Assembly (NCBI RefSeq): GCF_003402475.1
Contig: NZ_BFAB01000021.1
Coordinates: 1 to 54,070 of the forward strand
Origin: Mycobacterium sp. MFM001
Lineage (GTDB): Bacteria; Actinomycetota; Actinomycetes; Mycobacteriales; Mycobacteriaceae
Direction of reading: 5' to 3'
DNA: 54,070 bases
Of the stretch, positions 16,044-23,958 are shown in pieces; position 1 is the first letter of the stretch, and the number at the start of each line of letters is the position of its first letter. A program made the position numbers and the translations under genes. The notes beneath the pieces are model-generated. The model made no database searches. It saw only the letters and a list, made by a program, of their open reading frames with translations, and was not told the origin of the DNA.

Positions 16044-16086
16044 CGGCGCCGTTCGGCCTTGGTCACGGTGGGGCCGAACGGCGCCG
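16044..16086. terminator. bidirectional hairpin terminator
   Basis: GGCGCCGTTCGGCC (16045-16058) pairs perfectly with GGCCGAACGGCGCC (16072-16085), extended by one outer C-G pair, around a 13-base loop. It lies between the convergent acyl-CoA dehydrogenase and the hypothetical gene at 16096 and can terminate transcripts from both sides. Confidence 0.8.
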
Positions 16087-16095
16087 GGTCAGCGA

Positions 16096-16665
16096 TCAGT
16101 GTGCCGCGGCCTCAGCCTCGTCGTGCTCGGCGCCGTTGACGGTCAGTTCCTCGTCCCAGCCATTGAGATGCGTCTCGGCCGGCGGCTCGACGTCCTCGTC
16201 GCCGACCACCTCGCGCAGCGCGGCGATCAACTGGTGGACCTTCACGACCTCTTCTTCGGTGGGAGTCGCGCCGGCTTCCAGCTCGTCTGGCAGCTCGGGA
16301 CGCAGCCCGACGCCGCGGGCCGCTTCCTCGGCCGACAACTTGGCGCGAATCCGCGCGGTGTAGAGCTGTTGGCCGAGACTCGATCCGGGCGCAGACGCAG
16401 CGCGTGCCATCAGGTCGTCGTAGCGTCGCCGAACATCGCTGAGCGCCACGATGACCGAGGATGTGGACCTGCTTTGAGTTGCTGCATCAGTCAAACCCGC
16501 GCGCAGTTTACGCAGACCGGAAAGAACCACCTCGGCCCGTTTCTGGAACTTCTTGTCCTCAGGAAAAGGCAAAGAATCAATGGCAGCCCGGTACATGTGC
16601 ATCGCGGCCTCGGCAAGACTGACAATGACTTGCGCTTCGCCTTCATTCGGGTCGAATTCGCCCAT
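16096..16665 (-). CDS. hypothetical protein with possible XRE-like HTH segment
   Basis: The 189-residue acidic protein starts with MGEFDPNEGEAQVIVSLAEA. A helical N-terminal half is followed by a segment about residues 100-150 (LGQQLYTARIRAKLSAEEAA, then GVGLRPELPDELEAG) that looks like a Cro/CI-type helix-turn-helix: two short helices, then a conserved hydrophobic spacing. The C-terminal 40 residues are acidic and low-complexity. It has no clear enzyme motif and no signal peptide. It may be a small DNA-binding or regulatory protein conserved in mycobacteria; I cannot name it. It converges with the acyl-CoA dehydrogenase across a strong hairpin. Confidence 0.65.
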   Translation of the reverse strand: MGEFDPNEGEAQVIVSLAEAAMHMYRAAIDSLPFPEDKKFQKRAEVVLSGLRKLRAGLTDAATQSRSTSSVIVALSDVRRRYDDLMARAASAPGSSLGQQLYTARIRAKLSAEEAARGVGLRPELPDELEAGATPTEEEVVKVHQLIAALREVVGDEDVEPPAETHLNGWDEELTVNGAEHDEAEAAAH

Positions 16666-16759
16666 GGCCCCTCAATTCTGTGTGGTGTCCGTCGTCGACT
16701 GCACGGACGAGAGTATCGGTAAGGGTGCCGAGGCAACAATATGCGGTACCGATTTTGCG

Positions 16760-17635
16760 CTAGCCGCGCGAGACCCGGCGAACCTCGATCCGTCCGTCGG
16801 TTTCACGCACCTCGAGCGCCGGCTGGCTGACCGTCGCCGGACCGCGCAGCAGGGTGCCGTCGCGGATATCGAAGCGTGAGCCGTGGCACGAGCAGGTGAC
16901 GACGTGACCGTCGAGATCGCCATCGCTGAGCAGACACCCGCGGTGCCCGCAGCGATCGTGGATCGCGTACACGCGGCCGTCGAGACGGGCCAGCATCACC
17001 GGCGTATCTTCGACGTCCGCCGAACGTGGTTGTCCCTCGGCCAGTTCGACACCCTCGACCGCGGTCCACTCCCCCGGACCGGGATCGAAGGCGGTCTGGT
17101 TGACGCCGACGCCGCGGACATAGGCCATGTGGCCGCCGAGATAGCCACTGGCGCCGAGCAATCCGGCGCCCGCCAGCGCCAGCAGCGTGCCTTTGACGCG
17201 TGCGCCCCGGCGACGGGCGAGCAGCGAGGCGCAGTAGAGCAGCAGCGCGGAAACATTCGCCTGGGCGTGAACCAATCCGACGCGGCGGACACCTTCGTCG
17301 GACAACTCGGTGTCGGCCCAATCGCTGAACCCGGTCACCGCCGTGGGCGCCGCTGCGGCAACACCCAGCGCGATCAACCGCCGCGCCGCGCGGGCACCGG
17401 CGCGCGGTGCGAGCACATCCAACAACGTCGCGGACAGGAACGACCCGATCACCAGATCTGTCATCGGCGGGTGAGCCGGGTGACCCAGCCACGTCCCGCT
17501 GATCGCGTCTTTGAAGGGCTCCGGCGCGAATAACTCACGCAGCTTTTTAGCGAGGGCCTGGGCCGGAGCGTCAAGAATGCCGGCGCGCTCGAGCGCGTCG
17601 ATCAATGGTCGTGCTGGTGTGGAAACGGGCGTCAT
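16760..17635 (-). CDS. DUF2231 membrane domain fused to Rieske [2Fe-2S] domain
   Basis: This 291-residue fusion has an N-terminal DUF2231-like membrane region (about 40-175) that includes GHPAHPPMTDLVIGSF and several hydrophobic helices. A C-terminal Rieske domain covers about 185-288. The cluster ligands are complete: CGH in DRCGHRGCL and CSCH in TCSCHGSRFD. It is probably a membrane-bound electron-transfer protein; the partner dehydrogenase or oxygenase is not in the window. It is transcribed toward, and may share a transcript with, the hypothetical gene at 16096. Confidence 0.87.
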   Translation of the reverse strand: MTPVSTPARPLIDALERAGILDAPAQALAKKLRELFAPEPFKDAISGTWLGHPAHPPMTDLVIGSFLSATLLDVLAPRAGARAARRLIALGVAAAAPTAVTGFSDWADTELSDEGVRRVGLVHAQANVSALLLYCASLLARRRGARVKGTLLALAGAGLLGASGYLGGHMAYVRGVGVNQTAFDPGPGEWTAVEGVELAEGQPRSADVEDTPVMLARLDGRVYAIHDRCGHRGCLLSDGDLDGHVVTCSCHGSRFDIRDGTLLRGPATVSQPALEVRETDGRIEVRRVSRG

Positions 17636-17704
17636 GAGAGTTCCTCTTGTCAGCGGTTCTCATGCAATACCCTTCCGGCAAGCGCCCTACACGACGCGCC
17701 GCGG

Positions 17705-19156
17705 CTAGGGCAGCTCGGTGTGCATCAGCATCACGTCGTAGGCGGACCACAGCGACAAATTGAAGTACAGGTCCTTGCCCGTCGACCACGGATGCATCAT
17801 CGGCGCGTAGATGCCGCCGGGCACCTGGAATGACGACACCAGCAATTGCTCCGGACTCCACGGTCCTTGCGGAGCCGGGGCGGTCCGCGCCACCACGTCG
17901 TTGGCACCGTTGGTGTAAAGCACTAAGTACTGCTTCAAATAGTTGTTGTATTGCGCCGACATTTCGCCGACCGGACCCGGGATAACCGGGGTGGCCGCGC
18001 CCGGGTTGTTGGGGACCCAGGAGTTCGAGTCGCCGTTCCAATATTGGTATTTGGTGACGTCCGGGATAAACCCTTGCGGAACCCGCGCCAGATACGCCGA
18101 ACCGCCGCGGCCGGACGGCGTCCCGAACGAATAGACGTAACCGTCGCCGGTACGCATGAACGCGCCCATCTGGAAATTCTCATTTCCAGGGACGTATCGG
18201 GCACCCGGAACGCTCTCCTGCGAGACTGAGCGGACGGTCCCTGGGTAGACGCCCCAGCTTTGGCCATTGTCGGGAGACATCGCGATTGCCGAGTAGTTCG
18301 TCGACCACTCGCCGTCGCGGCCCCATTCCCTGATCGACATGAAGTTGACGTACTGGGTGCGGCCGACGGAGATGCCTGCGGTGGGAATGATCCCGGTCTC
18401 GTGCGGCGCCGCTTTGATGCTGTTGATGACCTGTTTGGACATCCCCGTTTGCCATACCGGCGAGCCGGAGTATCTGTCGTTGACTACGCCTGGCGCCACG
18501 GCAATTCCATCGGCCAGATTGCGGTCCGCGCTGCGGAACAACGTGTTGTACCGCCATTGCTGGCCCTTCACGCTGCAATAGCCGAACGTGTCACCGAACG
18601 CCATCAAGACCTGATGGTTGGCAGGATCGCCGTTGTCCCAAAGGATTCCGAGGTCGGTGCCTGAGATGCCGAAACGTTGAAGGGTCTGGTTCGGGCCGTT
18701 CGGCCCGGTCACCCACTCGACCAGCGACGTCGGAGCCCCTGCGATCCCGGCGGGCGGTGCTGCATCCGGCGGCGCCTGCTCGGGGGCCGCATTCGGAACC
18801 GGTTGAACCGCATTGGGCTGCTGCGGGTTGCCCGGTGGATTGGGTCCGGGCGGGACCACCGCCGCCTGCTGTCGCACCGGCGCGCGGCCGCCGGGGTGAA
18901 GCAACGACGAAATCAGCGGTCCGAGTCTGGGCAGCGGCGCCTGCTCATTGGCACCGCGCGGCTTGCGCCCCGTCGGCGGTCGCACGACCGGCCCAGGCAT
19001 CGGCACCTGAGGTGTCATGGGAGGCGGCTCGACGTTCGCTTCGGGCGCGCTGCAGGGCAACGCGGCCGCAGGCGGCGCGAGGCCTACCGGAAGGATGAGT
19101 CCGACTACGGCCGCCGACACCACCGATAGCGACAGGATTCGAGGAACCGGCGACAC
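17705..19156 (-). CDS. secreted DUF4185 protein, putative arabinan-acting hydrolase
   Basis: The 483-residue protein has an N-terminal signal peptide (about 1-33, ending AAALP). A Pro-rich linker of about 110 residues is followed by a DUF4185 beta-propeller-like domain (about 145-480). Characteristic segments are LGILWDNGD, MAFGDTFGYC, RSADRNLADGI and PVIPGPVGEMSAQYN. Members of DUF4185 have been reported as endo-D-arabinanases (CAZy GH183), so an action on cell-wall arabinogalactan or lipoarabinomannan is plausible. That assignment comes from family knowledge, not from residues I can verify here. The protein should act outside the membrane, tethered or free. Confidence 0.8.
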   Translation of the reverse strand: MSPVPRILSLSVVSAAVVGLILPVGLAPPAAALPCSAPEANVEPPPMTPQVPMPGPVVRPPTGRKPRGANEQAPLPRLGPLISSLLHPGGRAPVRQQAAVVPPGPNPPGNPQQPNAVQPVPNAAPEQAPPDAAPPAGIAGAPTSLVEWVTGPNGPNQTLQRFGISGTDLGILWDNGDPANHQVLMAFGDTFGYCSVKGQQWRYNTLFRSADRNLADGIAVAPGVVNDRYSGSPVWQTGMSKQVINSIKAAPHETGIIPTAGISVGRTQYVNFMSIREWGRDGEWSTNYSAIAMSPDNGQSWGVYPGTVRSVSQESVPGARYVPGNENFQMGAFMRTGDGYVYSFGTPSGRGGSAYLARVPQGFIPDVTKYQYWNGDSNSWVPNNPGAATPVIPGPVGEMSAQYNNYLKQYLVLYTNGANDVVARTAPAPQGPWSPEQLLVSSFQVPGGIYAPMMHPWSTGKDLYFNLSLWSAYDVMLMHTELP

Positions 19157-19295
19157 GTCACACCTTTCCGCGTGGCAGGACGCCGACTTGGCATCCGCAG
19201 CTGGCTCATGTGACGATAGTGATCAATGTGGTTCCTGTGACCACTGAGCCGCGATAGGTATGAATCCGTGACCGTGTCGCAACCGGGCGAACCGG

Positions 19296-20363
19296 TTAAT
19301 CGAGCCCGTAGAAACGCTGGGCGTTGAGTCCGCCGATCTTGGCCCGGGCGTCGTCGCTGATGTCGGCCCGCGTACGCAGATGCTTGGTGCTCTCCGGCCA
19401 TTCGCCGTCCCAGTGCGGGTAGTCGCTGGCGAACATGATGAAGTCGGCGCCGAGCACGTCGATCACCCCCGGCAGGATCGGCTCCTCCGGCTCACAGGTC
19501 ACCCAGATGTTGCCGGCCTGCACGTACTCCTGCGGATCGCGCTGCCAGCCACCGTCGATCCAGTCGCCGCGTTTCTCGAAGTGTTCGTGCAGCCGGTCGA
19601 TGAAGAACGGCACCCAGCCCACACCCGCTTCCAGAAACGCCACCCGCAACCCCGGATGCCGATCGAAGACGCCGCCCGAAACCAGCGCGGTCATCGCCGT
19701 CATCTGGTCGAACGGGAAGCTGATGCAGTGCACCTGAATGTAATTCGTGAAACGGTCGACGCCGATCTTCGGTAGATGGAAACCGGGCACGCCGTGTATG
19801 CCGAGCGGCATCTCAAGTTCGACGGCTGCGGCGTAGAACGGGTCGAGGTCGGGGTGGTCGAGGTTGCGGGTTTTCAGCGCCGGCGGCAGCAGCATGGCGG
19901 CCAGCCCCAGATCCTTGGCCTCACGCATGACGTCGACGGCCACCTGCCCGTGCTCGATCGGAGTCACCGCGACGCCGCGCAACCGGCCGTTCGTCGGGCC
20001 GCAATAGTCGGCCACCCACTGGTTGTAAAGCCGCGCGAACCCCGCGGCAAACTCGGGATCCTCCAGCGTCGGCGCGCACAGGCCGAGGCTGGGATAGAGG
20101 ACCATCGTGTCGATGTAGTCGCGGTCGGCGTCGCCGAGCACACCCTCGGCCGACCGGCAATTGAGGCCCGCCGCCGTGCTCAGCCCGTGCTCGACGGGCA
20201 CTCCGGCACCCGGCCCGTGGTCCTCCGGGTAGTAGCGGCCCTCGATTCGCAGCCGCGGCCGGCCGTCGGCGCTGGCGGTGATGTGCTCCGGCCAGCGCTC
20301 CATCGCTTCGATCGCGAGCGAGGGGCTCTCGGCGACGTGGCCGTCGGCGTCGATGATTCGCAT
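19296..20363 (-). CDS. amidohydrolase-2 family metal-dependent hydrolase/decarboxylase
   Basis: The 355-residue TIM-barrel protein starts MRIIDADGHVAESP; the DxH-type motif near the N-terminus binds metal. It continues with LGIHGVPGF, then LEAGVGWVPFFIDRLHEHFE and FASDYPHWDGEWP, signatures of amidohydrolase-2 enzymes such as aromatic acid decarboxylases and related hydrolases. I chose the ATG at 20363 because GGAGCGGAG lies just upstream; an in-frame Met at 20411 is likely spurious. It is divergent (62 bp) from the hydrolase/transporter operon, which suggests a shared catabolic function, perhaps of an aromatic acid. Confidence 0.86.
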   Translation of the reverse strand: MRIIDADGHVAESPSLAIEAMERWPEHITASADGRPRLRIEGRYYPEDHGPGAGVPVEHGLSTAAGLNCRSAEGVLGDADRDYIDTMVLYPSLGLCAPTLEDPEFAAGFARLYNQWVADYCGPTNGRLRGVAVTPIEHGQVAVDVMREAKDLGLAAMLLPPALKTRNLDHPDLDPFYAAAVELEMPLGIHGVPGFHLPKIGVDRFTNYIQVHCISFPFDQMTAMTALVSGGVFDRHPGLRVAFLEAGVGWVPFFIDRLHEHFEKRGDWIDGGWQRDPQEYVQAGNIWVTCEPEEPILPGVIDVLGADFIMFASDYPHWDGEWPESTKHLRTRADISDDARAKIGGLNAQRFYGLD

Positions 20364-20425
20364 GTTTGCTCCGCTCCTACAGCAATCTGCGGTTCGACGT
20401 ACTCCGCACATGAAACACTCTCGTC

Positions 20426-21340
20426 ATGGTTATCGCTATCGCCCGCCCCAAGCTGGAAGGCAACATCGCCGTCGGCGATGACCGTCAACTCGGGTTCGCC
20501 GAGTTCGGCGACCCGCAGGGCCGCGCCATCTTCTGGCTGCACGGCACCCCGGGCGCGCGCCGACAAATCCCGACCGAGGCCCGTGTCTACGCCGAAGACA
20601 ACGGCATTCGGCTGATCGGCGTCGACCGACCGGGAATCGGTTCCTCGACGCCCTACCAGTACGACACCGTCGTCGCGTTCGCCGACGACCTGCGCACCGT
20701 CGCGGACACCCTGGGCATCGACAAGATGGCGGTGATCGGCCTGTCCGGCGGCGGTCCCTACACCCTGGGCTGCGCGGCGGCGATGCCGGATCGGGTGGTG
20801 GTGGCCGGGGTCCTCGGGGGCGTTGCGCCGACCGTCGGCACGGATGCCGCCCATGGCGGAGTGATGGCACTGGGAACTCTGGTGGCGCCGCTGCTCCAGC
20901 GGGTCGGTCTGCCGATCCGATTGGCCGCGGTCGCCTTGATCTGGATGATCCGCCCGGTGGCCGAGCCCGCGCTGTACGCCTACGCGCGTATCTCACCCGA
21001 AGCCGACCGGCGGCTGCTGGTCCGGCCCGAGTTCAAGGCGATGTTCCTCGACGACCTGCTCAACGGCAGCCGCAAGCAACTGGCGGCCCCGTTCGCCGAT
21101 GTCGTGGTGTTCGCACGGGACTGGGGATTTCGGCTCGACCAGGTCAAGGTGCCGGTGCGCTGGTGGCACGGCGACCGCGACCACATCGTCCCGTTCGCGC
21201 ATGGCCAACACGTCGTTTCCCGGCTGCCCGACGCCGAGTTGTACCACCTGCCCGGCGAAAGCCATCTGGCCGGGCTGGGCCGCGCCGAGGAGATTCTGCG
21301 CACCATCATCGAGGTGTGGGACGACGCCGAAAAGAAGTGA
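20426..21340 (+). CDS. alpha/beta hydrolase
   Basis: The 304-residue protein is an alpha/beta hydrolase. It has FWLHGTPGAR (oxyanion loop), GVDRPGIGSS, the nucleophile elbow VIGLSGGGPYTLG near residue 110, the Asp in WWHGDRDHIVP and the catalytic His in LPGESHLAG. It is the first gene of a plus-strand operon. Its stop overlaps the GTG of the MFS transporter by 4 bp (GTGA), implying translational coupling. Esterase or C-C hydrolase activity on an imported substrate is plausible; the substrate is unknown. Confidence 0.85.
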   Translation: MVIAIARPKLEGNIAVGDDRQLGFAEFGDPQGRAIFWLHGTPGARRQIPTEARVYAEDNGIRLIGVDRPGIGSSTPYQYDTVVAFADDLRTVADTLGIDKMAVIGLSGGGPYTLGCAAAMPDRVVVAGVLGGVAPTVGTDAAHGGVMALGTLVAPLLQRVGLPIRLAAVALIWMIRPVAEPALYAYARISPEADRRLLVRPEFKAMFLDDLLNGSRKQLAAPFADVVVFARDWGFRLDQVKVPVRWWHGDRDHIVPFAHGQHVVSRLPDAELYHLPGESHLAGLGRAEEILRTIIEVWDDAEKK

Positions 21341-22581
21341 GTGCACAACGGCTCACCGCCGACCAGCGCAACTCATTCATCGCGGCGTTGCTGGGCTGGA
21401 CGATGGATGCCTTCGACTACTTCCTGGTGGTGCTGGTCTACGCCGATATCGCAAAAACGTTCCACCACACCAAGACTGAAGTCGCATTCCTGACGACGGC
21501 CACCCTCGTGATGCGCCCGGTGGGCGCGCTGCTGTTCGGGTTGTGGGCCGACCGGGTGGGCCGGCGGCTGCCGCTGATGGTGGACGTCACGTTCTATTCC
21601 GTCGTCGGCTTCTTGTGTGCGTTCGCGCCCAATTTCACTGTGCTAGTTATCCTTCGGCTGCTGTACGGCATCGGCATGGGCGGCGAGTGGGGACTGGGCG
21701 CCGCGCTGGCGATGGAGAAGGTTCCAGTACAGCGACGCGGGTTTTTCTCCGGTCTGCTGCAAGAGGGCTACGCGTTCGGCTATCTGTTGGCGACGGTGGC
21801 GTCGCTGGTGGTGATGAACTGGCTGGGCTTGTCGTGGCGGTGGCTGTTCGGCCTGTCCATCATCCCGGCGCTGGTCAGCCTGATCATCCGCTACCGGGTC
21901 AAGGAATCCGAGGTGTGGGAGGCAACCCAGGACCGAATGCGGTTGACCCACACGCGGATTCGCGACGTGGTGGCAGACGCTGCGATTGTGCGCCGGTTCG
22001 TCTACCTGGTGCTGTTGATGACCGCGTTCAACTGGATGAGCCATGGCACCCAGGACGTCTACCCGACATTCCTGTCGGCCGGCGCCGGCCTGTCCCCCGC
22101 GACCACCAAATCGATCGTGGTGCTCTACAACGTCGGCGCCATCATCGGCGGCCTGACCTTCGGCACACTCTCGCAACGGTTGGGCCGCCGCTACACCGTG
22201 GTGTTCTGTGCGGCGCTGGGCCTGCCTATCGTGCCGCTGTTCGCATACTCGCGTGCCGCGGGGATGCTGTGTCTTGGCGCGTTCTTGATGCAGGTCGTGG
22301 TGCAGGGCGCGTGGGGCGTCATCCCGGCACACTTGACCGAGATGTCGCCGGATGCCATCCGTGGCTTCTATCCCGGCGTGACCTATCAGCTCGGCAACTT
22401 GTTGGCGGCGTTCAACCTGCCCATCCAAGAACGGCTGGCCGCGTCCCATGGCTATCCCTTTGCCCTGGCGGCGACGATTACACCCGTCTTGCTCGCGGTC
22501 GCGCTCCTGACGGCGATCGGCAAGGACGCCACCGGGGTGCGGTTCGGCACCGAACAGACTGCTGTCGGTGACCTGAATTAA
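21337..22581 (+). CDS. nanT: MFS transporter, NanT/aromatic-acid:H+ symporter-like
   Basis: The 414-residue, 12-helix major facilitator has the loop 2-3 motif GLWADRVGRRLPL. GIGMGGEWGLGAALAMEKVP is the family signature of the sialic acid/lactate/aromatic acid symporters, and FGTLSQRLGRRYTV is the repeated loop in the second half. It resembles M. tuberculosis Rv1902c, annotated NanT by similarity only. The GTG at 21337 overlaps the previous stop and gives a normal N-terminus. The neighbouring amidohydrolase and hydrolase make an organic or aromatic acid a better guess than sialic acid. Confidence 0.82.
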   Translation: MSAQRLTADQRNSFIAALLGWTMDAFDYFLVVLVYADIAKTFHHTKTEVAFLTTATLVMRPVGALLFGLWADRVGRRLPLMVDVTFYSVVGFLCAFAPNFTVLVILRLLYGIGMGGEWGLGAALAMEKVPVQRRGFFSGLLQEGYAFGYLLATVASLVVMNWLGLSWRWLFGLSIIPALVSLIIRYRVKESEVWEATQDRMRLTHTRIRDVVADAAIVRRFVYLVLLMTAFNWMSHGTQDVYPTFLSAGAGLSPATTKSIVVLYNVGAIIGGLTFGTLSQRLGRRYTVVFCAALGLPIVPLFAYSRAAGMLCLGAFLMQVVVQGAWGVIPAHLTEMSPDAIRGFYPGVTYQLGNLLAAFNLPIQERLAASHGYPFALAATITPVLLAVALLTAIGKDATGVRFGTEQTAVGDLN

Positions 22582-22590
22582 TCTGAGCGC

Positions 22591-23958
22591 GTGGCGCAGG
22601 CTCAGCGAACTCGGTACGCCAAGTGCGGCGATATCGACATCGCCTACCAAGTTTTCGGCGAGGGTCCGACCGATCTGCTCCTGCTGCCGGGCCCGTCAAT
22701 CCCGATCGACACCATCGACACCGAGCCGTCCATGTATCGCTACCACCGGCGGTTGGCTTCGTTCAGCCGGGTGATCCGTTTCGATTTCCGCGGAATGGGT
22801 TTATCGTCCCGCTTGCCGTCGCGGGATGTGCAGGGTCCGCGGTACTGGGCCGAGGATGCCATCGCGGTGATGGATGCCGTCGGGTGCGAGCAGGTGTCGA
22901 TCTTCGCACCGAGCTTCAACGCGATGACCGGCCTGGTGCTCGCCGCCGACTACCCCGAGCGGGTGCGCAGTCTGGTGATCGTCAACGGCGCGGCGCGTGT
23001 GGTGTCGGCGCCCGACTATCCGATCGGCGCCGATCTCAGCGAGGCCAGCCGGTTCGCCACGGACGGGATAGAGCCCGACGCGCTCGAGCGGGGTTTCGAC
23101 ATCCTGGGCATCGTCGCACCCAGCGTTGCCGATGACGAGGCGTTCCGCGCGTGGTGGGACCTTGCCGGCAACCGCGCTGCGTCGCCGAGCATGGCCCGGG
23201 CCGCCACCGAGGTCGTGATGGCAGCCGATGTACGTGACACGCTCTCACGGATAAGTGCGCCAACGTTGATCCTGCACCGCACGGACGCGGACTTCATCCC
23301 CGTCGGGCACGGTCGATACCTCGCCGAGCACATTGCGGGGTCGCGTTATGTCGAGCTCCCGGGCGTGGATGCCCTGTACTGGGTCGGGGACACGGCGCCG
23401 ATGCTCGACGAAATCGAAGAGTTCCTCACCGGTGTGCGCGGGGGCTTCGACGCCGAACGTGTGCTTACCACAATCGTATTCACCGACATCGTCGGTTCGA
23501 CCGAGCGTGCCGCCGCGCTCGGCGACGATCGGTGGCGAGATCTGCTGGACAATCACGACGCGCTCGTTCGTCATCAACTCGAGCGGTTCGGTGGTCGCGA
23601 AGTCAACAGGGCCGGCGACGGATTCGTCGCCACGTTCACCAGCCCCAGTGCCGCTCTCGCGTGTGCAGACGCCATTGTGGACGCCGTGCGGGTGCTCGGA
23701 ATCGAGGTGCGGGTAGGGCTTCACGCCGGTGAGGTCGAGGTGCGCGGCTCGGACGTCGCCGGGTTGGCCGTGCACATCTGTGCCCGTGTTGCGGCGCTTG
23801 CCGGCCCCAGCGAGGTGCTGATGTCCTCGACAGTGCGCGACATCGTGGCCGGCTCGCGGCGCAGGTTCGTCGAGCGCGGCATGCATGAACTCAAGGGCGT
23901 ACCGGGCCCTTGGCTGCTGTGCGCTCTGGTACGCGACGAGGCGACGATCAGGCGGTAG
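22591..23958 (+). CDS. lipJ: LipJ-like alpha/beta-hydrolase fused to class III nucleotide cyclase
   Basis: This 455-residue homologue of Rv1900c (LipJ) has an N-terminal alpha/beta-hydrolase fold (1-280) and a C-terminal cyclase domain (about 288-450). The hydrolase elbow is FAPSFNAM (S108) instead of GxSxG. The usual catalytic His is replaced (PGVDALYW, A261), so this half is probably a sensor rather than an esterase. In the cyclase the metal Asp are D299 and D343 and Arg R399 is kept. The substrate-specifying Lys is N339, with D388 kept, and the transition-state Asn is H395, as I recall for Rv1900c. It should make cAMP in the cytoplasm. It starts 9 bp after the transporter, in the same operon. 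Confidence 0.9.
   Translation: MAQAQRTRYAKCGDIDIAYQVFGEGPTDLLLLPGPSIPIDTIDTEPSMYRYHRRLASFSRVIRFDFRGMGLSSRLPSRDVQGPRYWAEDAIAVMDAVGCEQVSIFAPSFNAMTGLVLAADYPERVRSLVIVNGAARVVSAPDYPIGADLSEASRFATDGIEPDALERGFDILGIVAPSVADDEAFRAWWDLAGNRAASPSMARAATEVVMAADVRDTLSRISAPTLILHRTDADFIPVGHGRYLAEHIAGSRYVELPGVDALYWVGDTAPMLDEIEEFLTGVRGGFDAERVLTTIVFTDIVGSTERAAALGDDRWRDLLDNHDALVRHQLERFGGREVNRAGDGFVATFTSPSAALACADAIVDAVRVLGIEVRVGLHAGEVEVRGSDVAGLAVHICARVAALAGPSEVLMSSTVRDIVAGSRRRFVERGMHELKGVPGPWLLCALVRDEATIRR

Noticed and set aside
22591..23420. Inactive-looking hydrolase domain of the LipJ-like cyclase as a novel finding
   Set aside because: The unusual elbow and missing His appear to be shared with Rv1900c, so this is a known family trait rather than a new feature.
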